From an uncultured Eubacterium sp. (GTDB taxonomy: Bacteria; Bacillota_A; Clostridia; Lachnospirales; Lachnospiraceae): a DNA stretch of 5,190 bases. Positions 1 through 4,220 of the stretch are shown here, one piece after another (position 1 is the stretch's first letter; each line of letters starts with the position of its first letter). The notes under the pieces were generated by a model. That model was not told the DNA's origin. It saw only the letters and a program-made list of their open reading frames with translations, and made no database searches. The DNA lies in NCBI GenBank assembly GCA_948759685.1, contig CAQBGY010000270.1, positions 1 through 5,190 on the forward strand. The letters are read 5' to 3'. Made by a program: the position numbers and the translations under genes.

Positions 1-2
1 CT

Positions 3-212
3 AAAAGACGATTTCTAACAGATGAAACGTTTATCTTGCACTTAAAAGAATGTGAGTGTAGGTTTATTTTAGAAATGAAAACGTTGAATAATTTCTTATT
101 AAAATCTTTTTTCAAAAATAGAGATACTAGTCTAGACCTAAAAAAATATTTCACTGTCTTTAGATGTGACAGCTGTAAACTGCAATATGAACGTTGCGTT
201 ATAGAAAGCTGA
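3..212 (+). CDS. C-terminal fragment of an unidentified Cys-rich protein (5' end outside window)
   Basis: This reading frame is open from the left edge and ends at TGA 210-212, giving about 69 residues. The visible part has a Cys-x-Cys pair (ECEC) near the start and a CDSC knuckle followed by another Cys (YERC) near the end. That spacing could bind a metal such as zinc, but this is inference. The middle is rich in Lys, Phe and Leu. No signal peptide or membrane segment can be judged because the N-terminus lies outside the window. I do not recognise the family. An A/T-rich inverted repeat follows about 80 bp downstream and the tRNA promoter after that, so this gene is separate from the tRNA unit. 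A chance open frame of this length in AT-rich DNA is possible. Confidence 0.4.
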   Translation, partial: KRRFLTDETFILHLKECECRFILEMKTLNNFLLKSFFKNRDTSLDLKKYFTVFRCDSCKLQYERCVIES

Positions 213-290
213 ATTTGTTTGAAGCGTGAAATATGTTTATAAAATATAACTTGTTGAAATAAAAATAAATAATGTTGAATAAGCGATACA

Positions 291-323
291 AAAAAAGAAA
301 AATTTTAAATTTTTTTCTTTTTT
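291..323. terminator. A/T-only inverted repeat, possible weak terminator
   Basis: An A-rich arm with a single G (297) is followed by a T-rich arm with a single C (317), so the two halves are near-complementary around position 306. It lies between the left-edge reading frame and the tRNA promoter. The long T-run would suit termination, but the stem is almost all A-T and its arms differ by two bases. It could also be only an A-tract/T-tract stretch upstream of the tRNA promoter. Confidence 0.3.
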
Positions 324-336
324 CTGTAAAAAACAT

Positions 337-365
337 TTGACAAGGCTTATAAATTTGCATAAAAG
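337..365 (+). promoter_or_regulatory. Promoter of tRNA-Glu
   Basis: A perfect -35 hexamer TTGACA (337-342) is followed after 17 bp by TAAAAG (360-365), which matches the -10 consensus at 4 of 6 bases. Transcription would start near 372, about 10 bp before the tRNA. The A/T-rich DNA upstream could act as an UP element. The position relative to the tRNA supports the call. Confidence 0.6.
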
Positions 366-381
366 ATACTTCACGGCATAC

Positions 382-458
382 GTCCTCATCGTCTAGCCGG
401 CCCAGGACAGCGGCCTTTCACGCCGTCAACAGGGGTTCAAATCCCCTTGAGGACGCCA
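382..458 (+). tRNA. tRNA-Glu, anticodon UUC
   Basis: The cloverleaf is complete. The acceptor arm pairs GTCCTCA (382-388) with TGAGGAC (448-454). The anticodon stem is 410-414/422-426, closed by a G-T pair, with loop CTTTCAC and anticodon TTC at 417-419. The T-arm is 431-435/443-447 with loop TTCAAAT, followed by discriminator G455. The CCA end (456-458) is encoded. The D-arm region closely resembles that of E. coli tRNA-Glu. It decodes GAA and GAG and would also supply Glu-tRNA for tetrapyrrole synthesis in organisms using the C5 pathway. tRNA 3' ends are common integration sites for genomic islands, which fits the conjugation-type genes downstream, but no integrase or second copy of this 3' end lies in the window. 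Confidence 0.97.
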
Positions 459-474
459 ACTAAAAAAATATAAT
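447..474 (+). promoter_or_regulatory. Possible promoter starting inside the tRNA 3' end
   Basis: A perfect TATAAT (469-474) lies 16 bp downstream of TTGAGG (447-452), which keeps the TTGA of the -35 consensus and sits in the T-stem and acceptor strand of the tRNA. Transcription would begin near 481 and give a leader of about 40 nt containing the 491-516 hairpin before the ATG at 521. The tRNA constrains the -35 bases, so the match may be partly fortuitous. Confidence 0.4.
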
Positions 475-490
475 GTTTTGATATAGTTAC

Positions 491-520
491 ACTCCCTAAA
501 GGAAACTTTAGGGAGTTTTT
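491..520 (+). terminator. Strong hairpin with T-run after tRNA-Glu, covering the next gene's RBS
   Basis: An 11-bp perfect stem (491-501 with 506-516) is closed by a GAAA tetraloop of the stable GNRA type and followed by TTTTT ending at 520. It has the form of an intrinsic terminator for the tRNA transcript. The 3' arm also contains AGGGAG (510-515), the only good ribosome binding site for the ATG at 521. Any transcript that reads through would have that site paired. Confidence 0.75.
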
Positions 521-1021
521 ATGTTTAAGCTAAAAGATAAGAGAATTTATCTAGCTTTACCTTATTCGCACAGCGACCCGCAAGTCAGGGAAGCACGCTA
601 CAAAACTGCTACAAGTTTTGCTGCTTTTTTGATGAATGAGGGGGCGACTGTCTTCTCCCCCATCACATACGGACATCAGATTTGCCAATACGGCATAGAT
701 ACAAATTTTAAAAGATGGGCTGAACTTGATTATCCCATGATTGCATGGGCTGATGAGTTATGGCTCTTGGAACTTGACGGGCATGATACTTCTTTTGGCG
801 TTCAGGAAGAACTGAAATATGCCGAGCTTGTCGGAACAAAGATAGTTCGTATTGCTCAAAACGATATATCAAATTTTCTTTCCGATACTTCTCTTCAAAA
901 CTCTCCTGTGTGTGTAGCGGTTTCCGTGATGCCTCGCGTTGCGGAAACCCGCTACGAATTTATTGTGAAATCAAAATATAAATATGGTGACACCATATTT
1001 ATCATAGATTGTAGCCTTTAG
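521..1021 (+). CDS. DUF1937-family nucleoside deoxyribosyltransferase-like protein, probably C-terminally truncated
   Basis: The 166-residue product begins with the pattern IYLALPYSH (residues 9-17) expected of the DUF1937 family. It continues with GATVFSPITYGH (41-52), W66, ADELWLLELDGHDTS (77-91) and GVQEELKYA (93-101). The fold of this family resembles nucleoside 2-deoxyribosyltransferases, and a Glu at 96 or 97 sits where a catalytic Glu would be expected. The true reaction is unknown. Such genes are common on phages and mobile elements. The domain fills roughly residues 8-115. The tail then enters a stretch (KYKYGDTIFIID, about 150-161) that resembles the start of a small beta-rich module. 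It is cut by TAG at 1019-1021, exactly where the IS200 end begins, so the natural C-terminus is probably lost. The start at 521 is supported by AGGGAG five bases upstream, although that site is buried in a hairpin. There is no signal peptide, so the protein should be cytoplasmic. Confidence 0.75.
   Translation: MFKLKDKRIYLALPYSHSDPQVREARYKTATSFAAFLMNEGATVFSPITYGHQICQYGIDTNFKRWAELDYPMIAWADELWLLELDGHDTSFGVQEELKYAELVGTKIVRIAQNDISNFLSDTSLQNSPVCVAVSVMPRVAETRYEFIVKSKYKYGDTIFIIDCSL
914..955. repeat. Long imperfect inverted repeat inside the DUF1937 gene
   Basis: Bases 914-926 pair with 942-955 over 13 bp, with one extra C bulged in the right arm. Wobble pairs at 927/941 and 928/940 and an A-T pair at 929/939 extend the stem to a loop of about nine bases. 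No T-run follows, so it is not an ordinary terminator. It lies wholly within coding sequence. Confidence 0.7.
978..1002. repeat. 25-bp perfect palindrome next to the IS200 left end
   Basis: Two perfect 12-bp arms (978-989 and 991-1002) flank a single central A at 990, with the core GGTGACACC. As DNA it has operator-like symmetry. As single-stranded DNA or RNA it could fold into a 10-bp stem with loop TGACA. It lies in coding sequence 18 bp before the IS200 junction. Confidence 0.7.
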
Positions 1022-1031
1022 CGACAATAAA

Positions 1032-1050
1032 CCATCTGCTATGCAGGTGG
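1032..1050 (+). repeat. IS200 left-end hairpin
   Basis: An 8-bp stem (1032-1039 with 1043-1050, one T-G pair) has a TAT loop. In this family such subterminal imperfect hairpins are the sites that TnpA recognises on single-stranded DNA. The sequence after it, AATTAAAAATC, recurs almost exactly after the hairpin at 5162-5180. Confidence 0.8.
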
Positions 1051-1073
1051 AATTAAAAATCTTTAGATACAGG

Positions 1074-1132
1074 AATGTCCTCCTTTGGTATACATTTGAT
1101 GTGTTCGCTAATGATAACCAAAGGAGGACATT
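1074..1132 (+). promoter_or_regulatory. RBS-sequestering hairpin upstream of tnpA
   Basis: A perfect 16-bp inverted repeat (1074-1089 with 1117-1132) encloses about 27 bases. Its right arm contains AAGGAGG (1121-1127), the Shine-Dalgarno sequence of tnpA, eight bases before ATG 1136. In IS200 of enteric bacteria a comparable leader hairpin is known to block ribosome binding and keep transposase levels very low. The same role is inferred here. It can also protect the element from being activated by transcripts entering from outside. Confidence 0.85.
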
Positions 1133-1135
1133 TCT

Positions 1136-1600
1136 ATGTCTGGAAATCAAAGTTTATCTCATACCAAATGGAATTGCAAATATCATATAGTGTTTGCCCC
1201 AAAATATCGTCGTCAAATAATTTATAATAAATTAAAAGAAGATATTGGCAGGATTTTACGTCAGCTCTGTGAACAAAAGAAAGTAGAAATATATGAAGCC
1301 AATGCGTGCAAAGACCATATCCACATGTTAGTATCTATTCCTCCCAATCTAAGTGTATCGTCATTTATGGGGTACTTGAAAGGAAAGAGTTCTTTGATGA
1401 TATTTGATAGACATGCCAATTTAAAATACAAGTATGGCAACAGACATTTTTGGTGCAGGGGCTATTATGTTGATACAGTAGGACGCAATAGAGAAAAAAT
1501 AGCGGAATACATTCGAAATCAATTGAATGAAGATATAATCAATGACCAAATGACGTTCAAAGAATACTTTGACCCGTTTACGGGCAGTAAGAATAATTAA
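1136..1600 (+). CDS. tnpA: IS200/IS605-family transposase TnpA (Y1 HUH)
   Basis: This 154-residue protein has the normal length for the family. It opens with the typical stretch CKYHIVFAPKYRR (14-26) and carries the metal-binding HUH motif as DHIHML (His61, His63). The nucleophile is inferred to be Tyr125 in EYIRNQ, matching Tyr127 of the Helicobacter IS608 enzyme by motif. FMGYLKGKSS (77-86) and HFWCRGYYVDTVG (104-116) are also family hallmarks. It acts as a dimer that nicks and rejoins single-stranded DNA at the hairpin ends, leaving a 5'-phosphotyrosine intermediate. All catalytic residues are present and no frameshift is seen, so it is likely functional. The start codon is fixed by AAGGAGG eight bases upstream, which lies in the masking hairpin. 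Confidence 0.96.
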   Translation: MSGNQSLSHTKWNCKYHIVFAPKYRRQIIYNKLKEDIGRILRQLCEQKKVEIYEANACKDHIHMLVSIPPNLSVSSFMGYLKGKSSLMIFDRHANLKYKYGNRHFWCRGYYVDTVGRNREKIAEYIRNQLNEDIINDQMTFKEYFDPFTGSKNN

Positions 1601-1702
1601 GGCAATGGTGAGCTGCTTTAGCAGTAGCTTGTGAATGTAATGCGATTGGCGAACACTTCAAAACGCCTTTAGGCATAAGCCAGTAATATGCCCTTACAGG
1701 GC
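1573..1702 (+). other. IS200 3' region with repeated small TTTA-loop hairpins
   Basis: About 110 non-coding bases follow the tnpA stop before the right-end hairpin. Short GC-rich hairpins occur at 1573-1584 (CCCG-TTTA-CGGG, still within tnpA), 1613-1624 (CTGC-TTTA-GCAG), 1665-1674 (GCC-TTTA-GGC) and 1690-1702 (GCCC-TTACA-GGGC). Three of them share the same TTTA loop. I see no coding potential here. It may be a structured 3' untranslated RNA or single-strand DNA structure used by the transposase. It sits where TnpB-bearing relatives carry their guide RNA, but no TnpB gene is present. Confidence 0.5.
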
Positions 1703-1707
1703 TGGAG

Positions 1708-1734
1708 AAAACCACCGGCTTAGCCGGTGGTTTT
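1708..1734 (+). repeat. IS200 right-end hairpin, also terminator-like
   Basis: The GC-rich 8-bp stem 1712-1719/1723-1730 with a TTA loop is extended by four A-T pairs (1708-1711 with 1731-1734). It is the subterminal right-end hairpin expected for this family. With the T-run after it, it could also end tnpA transcription and so insulate the pilV fragment that begins immediately downstream. Confidence 0.8.
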
Positions 1735-1739
1735 TATTT

Positions 1740-2465
1740 CCAAGTACGGCGACGTTTTTAGGCGGTGCGGGCGGATTTGTGCCGAGCGGAAACTTACCTG
1801 ATCAGTCAACCGACAGTATCCTGGGCAGTTACGGCATGTGGGAATTTGATTTAACTAAAATGGGTATACCCAGCCCCGGTGCGGGGCATTTGGCTGCATT
1901 GGCGACTTTCGGAAGTTCCGAGCTTGGTTTGGACTTTTTGTATCGGGTTGCCGTTCCGGGCGAACCTGAACTTAATGCCATGCAGACAAATTTGGATATG
2001 ACCGATTATGATATTGATAATTTGAGAAGTATCAGACTTGTTTCACATAGTTACGATGAATTTCTATGCGAAGATACGGATAATGAGAACAGGCTTTTTT
2101 ATGATGAGGACGAGGGCTTATATATTTGCAGGAACGGCGAAGCTGTGACGGTAAATGATACCGGCAACAGTATCATGATGAAAAATGCGACCATAGCCAG
2201 TGACGGCGATTATGTTGAGAAGCCCATTTGCCCGAGCGGAACAAACACGCAGCCGTATATTTTTGTGTCACCAAGTATTGTGAGTTCAGGAGAAGAAGCT
2301 GTACATTTGGCAGCCATTCAGTCCTGGGCGACGGATGTGGACGACACAAAATGGCAGATTCATCTTCGTGTTTTGAATAAAAAAGATGAATGGATTTACC
2401 CGCAGCCCAATTATAACAAGATGACGGTAGTGACAGTATGCGGAACAGCTTCAGAAACTTCATAG
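1740..2465 (+). pseudogene. pilV: 5'-truncated PilV-like type IVb pilus tip adhesin
   Basis: A reading frame enters directly from the IS200 right end and runs to TAG 2463-2465, about 240 residues. It matches the latter part of PilV minor pilins: GGAGGFVPSGN at the start, SPGAGHLAAL, then LYRVAVPGEPELNAMQT followed by DMTDYDIDNL, the hallmark of the constant region. The C-terminal part has ICPSGT, IFVSPSIV, AIQSWATDVDD, WQIHLRVL, WIYPQPNYNKMTV and a final Cys near the end, as in PilV tip domains. Known PilV proteins have more than 150 further N-terminal residues, including the prepilin leader and hydrophobic assembly helix. These are absent, so this product cannot enter a pilus normally. The only visible start candidate near the beginning is GTG 1779, with a weak GGCGG upstream. 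No internal stop or frameshift is present, suggesting a recent break. Its end overlaps the pilT start by 28 bp. No shufflon repeats or Rci recombinase gene is seen. Confidence 0.8.
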
Positions 2466-2938
2466 TTTTTTTATTGTTGGTTTTTACTCCAAATATGGCA
2501 AGTGCCAAGACCATGCTTGATGATTTTATTTTTGCCGGCAAGCATTATGATATTGCTCCGCAGCTGCTTATTGCTATTGCAAAAACCGAAACAAGCCTTA
2601 ATCCCTGGGCAGTCAATGTGCAGGGAAAGGGCTATTTTCCAAAATCAAAGCAAGAAGCTCTAAAAATAGTCCAAAAAGCATATGATGAGCGGAAAAGTTT
2701 TGATGTGGGGATAATGCAAATCAATGTTTGGTGGCTCAGGAAATACGGCATTTCACTTGAAACCGCTATTGAGCCGCAGAATAACATTATCATCGGAGCA
2801 TTCATCCTCAAAAATGAAATCAATAAGCACGGGCTGAATTGGAAAGCCGTGGCAAGCTACCATACGCCTGTTCATCGCAACCCAACACGCGGCAAATACT
2901 ATGCTGCCAAAGTGGTTAAAAATCTCAAAGGAAAATAA
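2438..2938 (+). CDS. pilT: PilT-type lytic transglycosylase of a type IVb pilus system
   Basis: The 166-residue protein starts with a Sec signal peptide: Arg at 2 and 6, hydrophobic 8-16, likely cleavage after Ala-Ser-Ala23. The mature part is a compact soluble lytic transglycosylase (SLT) domain. The catalytic acid is inferred to be Glu51 in IAKTETSLNPWAVN. The GxMQIN signature is present as FDVGIMQIN (88-96), and AVASYHTP (137-144) is the usual third motif. It would cut the glycan strands of peptidoglycan in the periplasm and make room for the pilus apparatus. In R64-type pilus clusters the gene called pilT encodes this enzyme and is unrelated to the PilT retraction ATPase of type IVa pili. 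The start overlaps the end of pilV and has only a weak GGTAG-type site, so translation may be coupled to the upstream frame. The stop is followed almost at once by pilU. Confidence 0.88.
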   Translation: MRNSFRNFIVFLLLVFTPNMASAKTMLDDFIFAGKHYDIAPQLLIAIAKTETSLNPWAVNVQGKGYFPKSKQEALKIVQKAYDERKSFDVGIMQINVWWLRKYGISLETAIEPQNNIIIGAFILKNEINKHGLNWKAVASYHTPVHRNPTRGKYYAAKVVKNLKGK

Positions 2939-2939
2939 A

Positions 2940-3380
2940 ATGATTTTGGCTGTTTTATTGTTCTTTTTATGTGTTTTGTCCTGGCAGGATTATAAAGAGC
3001 GGATGATTTACAATGTAATACCGATAATCGGAAGCATTATCGGGCTTATCTGCAATTATCTTGTGGGGAATTTCAATAATACCTTTACTGGGTTATGTTT
3101 CGGGTTTGTTGTCCTTTATGTAGCTTATTTTGCCATTTTGAAAATAAAAAAGATTGAAGCAATCGGTTTTGGAGATGTGCTTGTCAGTGCCATGACAGGG
3201 GCTTTTTTAGGTTTGAGTGAAACGTATCTAAGCTTATGCTTCGGGTTTTGTTTGGGCTTTTTGTTTTGTTTTCTTTTTAAGAAAAAGAAAGTGGCGTTAA
3301 TTCCATTTTTTACTTTTGGAGTGATTATCACACAAATTTTAGGAGCTTTTTATGAAATTCATGTATTCGATTTTAGTTAG
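2940..3380 (+). CDS. pilU: PilU-type prepilin peptidase (A24 aspartic protease, short form)
   Basis: The ATG at 2940 has AGGA (2929-2932) seven bases upstream and lies one base after the pilT stop. It is preferred to an in-frame ATG at 2901 that lies within pilT. The 146-residue product is highly hydrophobic with about five membrane segments. Both catalytic aspartates of the A24 family are visible: Asp17 in SWQDYKERMIYN and Asp79 in the GFGD motif (76-79). The N-terminal Cys-rich methyltransferase domain of full-length PilD enzymes is missing, as in short TadV/PilU-like forms. It would remove the leader peptide of prepilins at the inner membrane. A basic KKKK cluster follows the fifth segment near residue 113. 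The prepilin genes it should act on are not intact in the window. Its 3' end overlaps the next gene by 29 bp, evidence of one transcription unit. Confidence 0.88.
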   Translation: MILAVLLFFLCVLSWQDYKERMIYNVIPIIGSIIGLICNYLVGNFNNTFTGLCFGFVVLYVAYFAILKIKKIEAIGFGDVLVSAMTGAFLGLSETYLSLCFGFCLGFLFCFLFKKKKVALIPFFTFGVIITQILGAFYEIHVFDFS

Positions 3381-3951
3381 CTGTTTTTTATTTATCGGGC
3401 AAGCTTATGCTGTAAATTTTAATTTGCTGGACGCGACAAGTTTCAGTCCGGAAAAGGTGCAGGTTCAGGCACAGTCGATAGGTGTACCGGTCGGAACTGT
3501 GATAGTATGGACTAAAAATGCCGTTCCTGACGGTTGGCTTGAATGCAACGGGCAAAAAGTGAATAAGACGTTGTATCCGGACTTGGCAGCGCTTATGTCA
3601 ACAACTCCGAACTATCAGGGTATGTTTTTGAGAGGAGCAGGAAGTCAATGGAAAAATTATAATGGATATGGTTGGACAGAACATGGGACAACGTTAGGTC
3701 AAGTACAGGGTGACAGTATTAGAAATATTACGGGTTCAAACAATAGTCCGGTCTTCTTTCCTTTTGCCAATGGACATTCACAAGGAGCTTTTACTGAGTA
3801 TCATAATGGAACGGGTTGGGTTGTTCGTTATGCGCTTGGTGATACAGGTATAAACAGCGGTATTCAATTTAATGCTTCTTTAGCCGTTCCCACGGCTAAT
3901 GAAAATCGTCCGGTGAATGTGGGTGTAAAATATATAATAAAGGCAGAATAA
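3352..3951 (+). CDS. Secreted phage-tail-collar-domain protein, possible pilus-linked adhesin
   Basis: This 199-residue protein has a clear Sec signal peptide (Lys2, hydrophobic 3-16, likely cleavage after Ala20 in AYA-VN). After a linker of about 25 residues comes a tail-collar domain: PVGTVIVW (46-53), VPDGWLECNGQ (58-68), YPDLAALM (75-82), then YQGMFLRGAG (88-97). The end, ENRPVNVGVKYIIKA, is the usual close of collar-type fibre tips. The middle is rich in Gly, Asn, Ser and aromatic residues, as in surface-exposed tips. In phages these domains form trimeric receptor-binding fibre parts. With a Sec signal and a place right after pilU, an extracellular role at the pilus or cell surface is more likely than a phage tail. 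AGGAG (3341-3345) six bases upstream fixes the start, which overlaps pilU. A short hairpin (3880-3899) lies near the 3' end. Confidence 0.85.
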   Translation: MKFMYSILVSCFLFIGQAYAVNFNLLDATSFSPEKVQVQAQSIGVPVGTVIVWTKNAVPDGWLECNGQKVNKTLYPDLAALMSTTPNYQGMFLRGAGSQWKNYNGYGWTEHGTTLGQVQGDSIRNITGSNNSPVFFPFANGHSQGAFTEYHNGTGWVVRYALGDTGINSGIQFNASLAVPTANENRPVNVGVKYIIKAE

Positions 3952-3964
3952 TAAGGAGTAAGCC

Positions 3965-4216
3965 ATGAATTTAGAACAAAAAGAAATATTTGAAAACCGT
4001 GTGACATATCAAAATAAAGCGACAGAAAATCAATGCCCCAACTGCGATGAACCTCTTGTATTTGCGTTAAAAGACAAGTATCATGAGTTTTCAATGGGGC
4101 TGTCAACAGTTTTACAGCTGCTTCTTGTTGCAGAAAAAGAAGGGTATGTACCAAAATTGCCCAGTGAATGGAAAGTACAAATTTTAAATGAATTTTACAT
4201 GGTAAAAAGGGAGTGA
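3965..4216 (+). CDS. Small unrecognised protein with a CPNC zinc-knuckle-like motif
   Basis: I do not recognise this 83-residue family. A charged N-terminal stretch leads to QCPNCDEPLVFAL (23-35), where Cys24 and Cys27 form one knuckle. No second Cys pair follows, so a complete zinc site would need His residues, a partner or dimerisation. A likely amphipathic helix follows (about 43-58). The last part contains LPSEWKVQILNEFY. There is no signal peptide or membrane segment, so the protein should be cytoplasmic. AAGGAG (3953-3958) six bases before the ATG supports the start, and the gene lies 13 bp after the collar gene and 4 bp before the next. The downstream protein has a matching motif, CPACDNPIQLCAL, so the two may be related or interact. 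Confidence 0.75.
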   Translation: MNLEQKEIFENRVTYQNKATENQCPNCDEPLVFALKDKYHEFSMGLSTVLQLLLVAEKEGYVPKLPSEWKVQILNEFYMVKRE

Positions 4217-4220
4217 CATT

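Larger units (their letters stand above)
1021..1739 (+). mobile_element. IS200/IS605-family insertion sequence, tnpA only (IS200 type)
   Basis: A segment of about 720 bp, the usual size of IS200, holds one transposase gene between subterminal hairpins at 1032-1050 and 1708-1734. There are no terminal inverted repeats and no target duplication, as expected for the single-strand transposition of this family. No TnpB gene is present. The left boundary is set by comparison with the similar end at 5146-5190. Both begin CTTTAGC, then ACAA, then AAACCA before the hairpin, so CTTTA may be the target and the G at 1021 the first element base. The right boundary is near 1735-1741 and uncertain by a few bases. 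The genes on the two sides are unrelated to each other, so this is not a simple insertion into one gene. Confidence 0.9.

Noticed and set aside
382..458. tRNA 3' end as an island attachment site with a second att copy in the window
   Set aside because: I looked for a repeat of the tRNA 3' segment downstream and found none, and no integrase gene is present. Integration here remains only a possibility.
1601..1739. TnpB guide RNA (omega RNA) at the IS right end
   Set aside because: No TnpB or TnpB remnant is present in the element, and the hairpins are shared features of tnpA-only IS200 ends, so a guide RNA call is not supported.
1861..1887. Palindrome TGGGTATACCCA followed by a GCCCC/GGGGC hairpin in pilV
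   Set aside because: The bases encode the conserved GIPSPGAG stretch of PilV, and the symmetry is short enough to arise from that coding. There is no T-run or other sign of function.
2173..2541. Minus-strand open frames across 2173-2541, 2632-2823, 3125-3331 and 3864-4154
   Set aside because: They lie opposite genes with clear family motifs, show no domain features or RBS of their own, and are shadows of the plus-strand coding frames.
2901..2939. ATG at 2901 as the start of the prepilin peptidase
   Set aside because: It would add 13 charged residues encoded inside pilT and has no proper RBS. The ATG at 2940 has AGGA at the right distance and puts the first membrane segment at the N-terminus, as usual for the family.
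3880..3899. 8-bp hairpin with TCCC loop near the end of the collar gene
   Set aside because: It lies within coding sequence, lacks a T-run, and the downstream gene follows closely with a normal RBS, so a terminator is unlikely.
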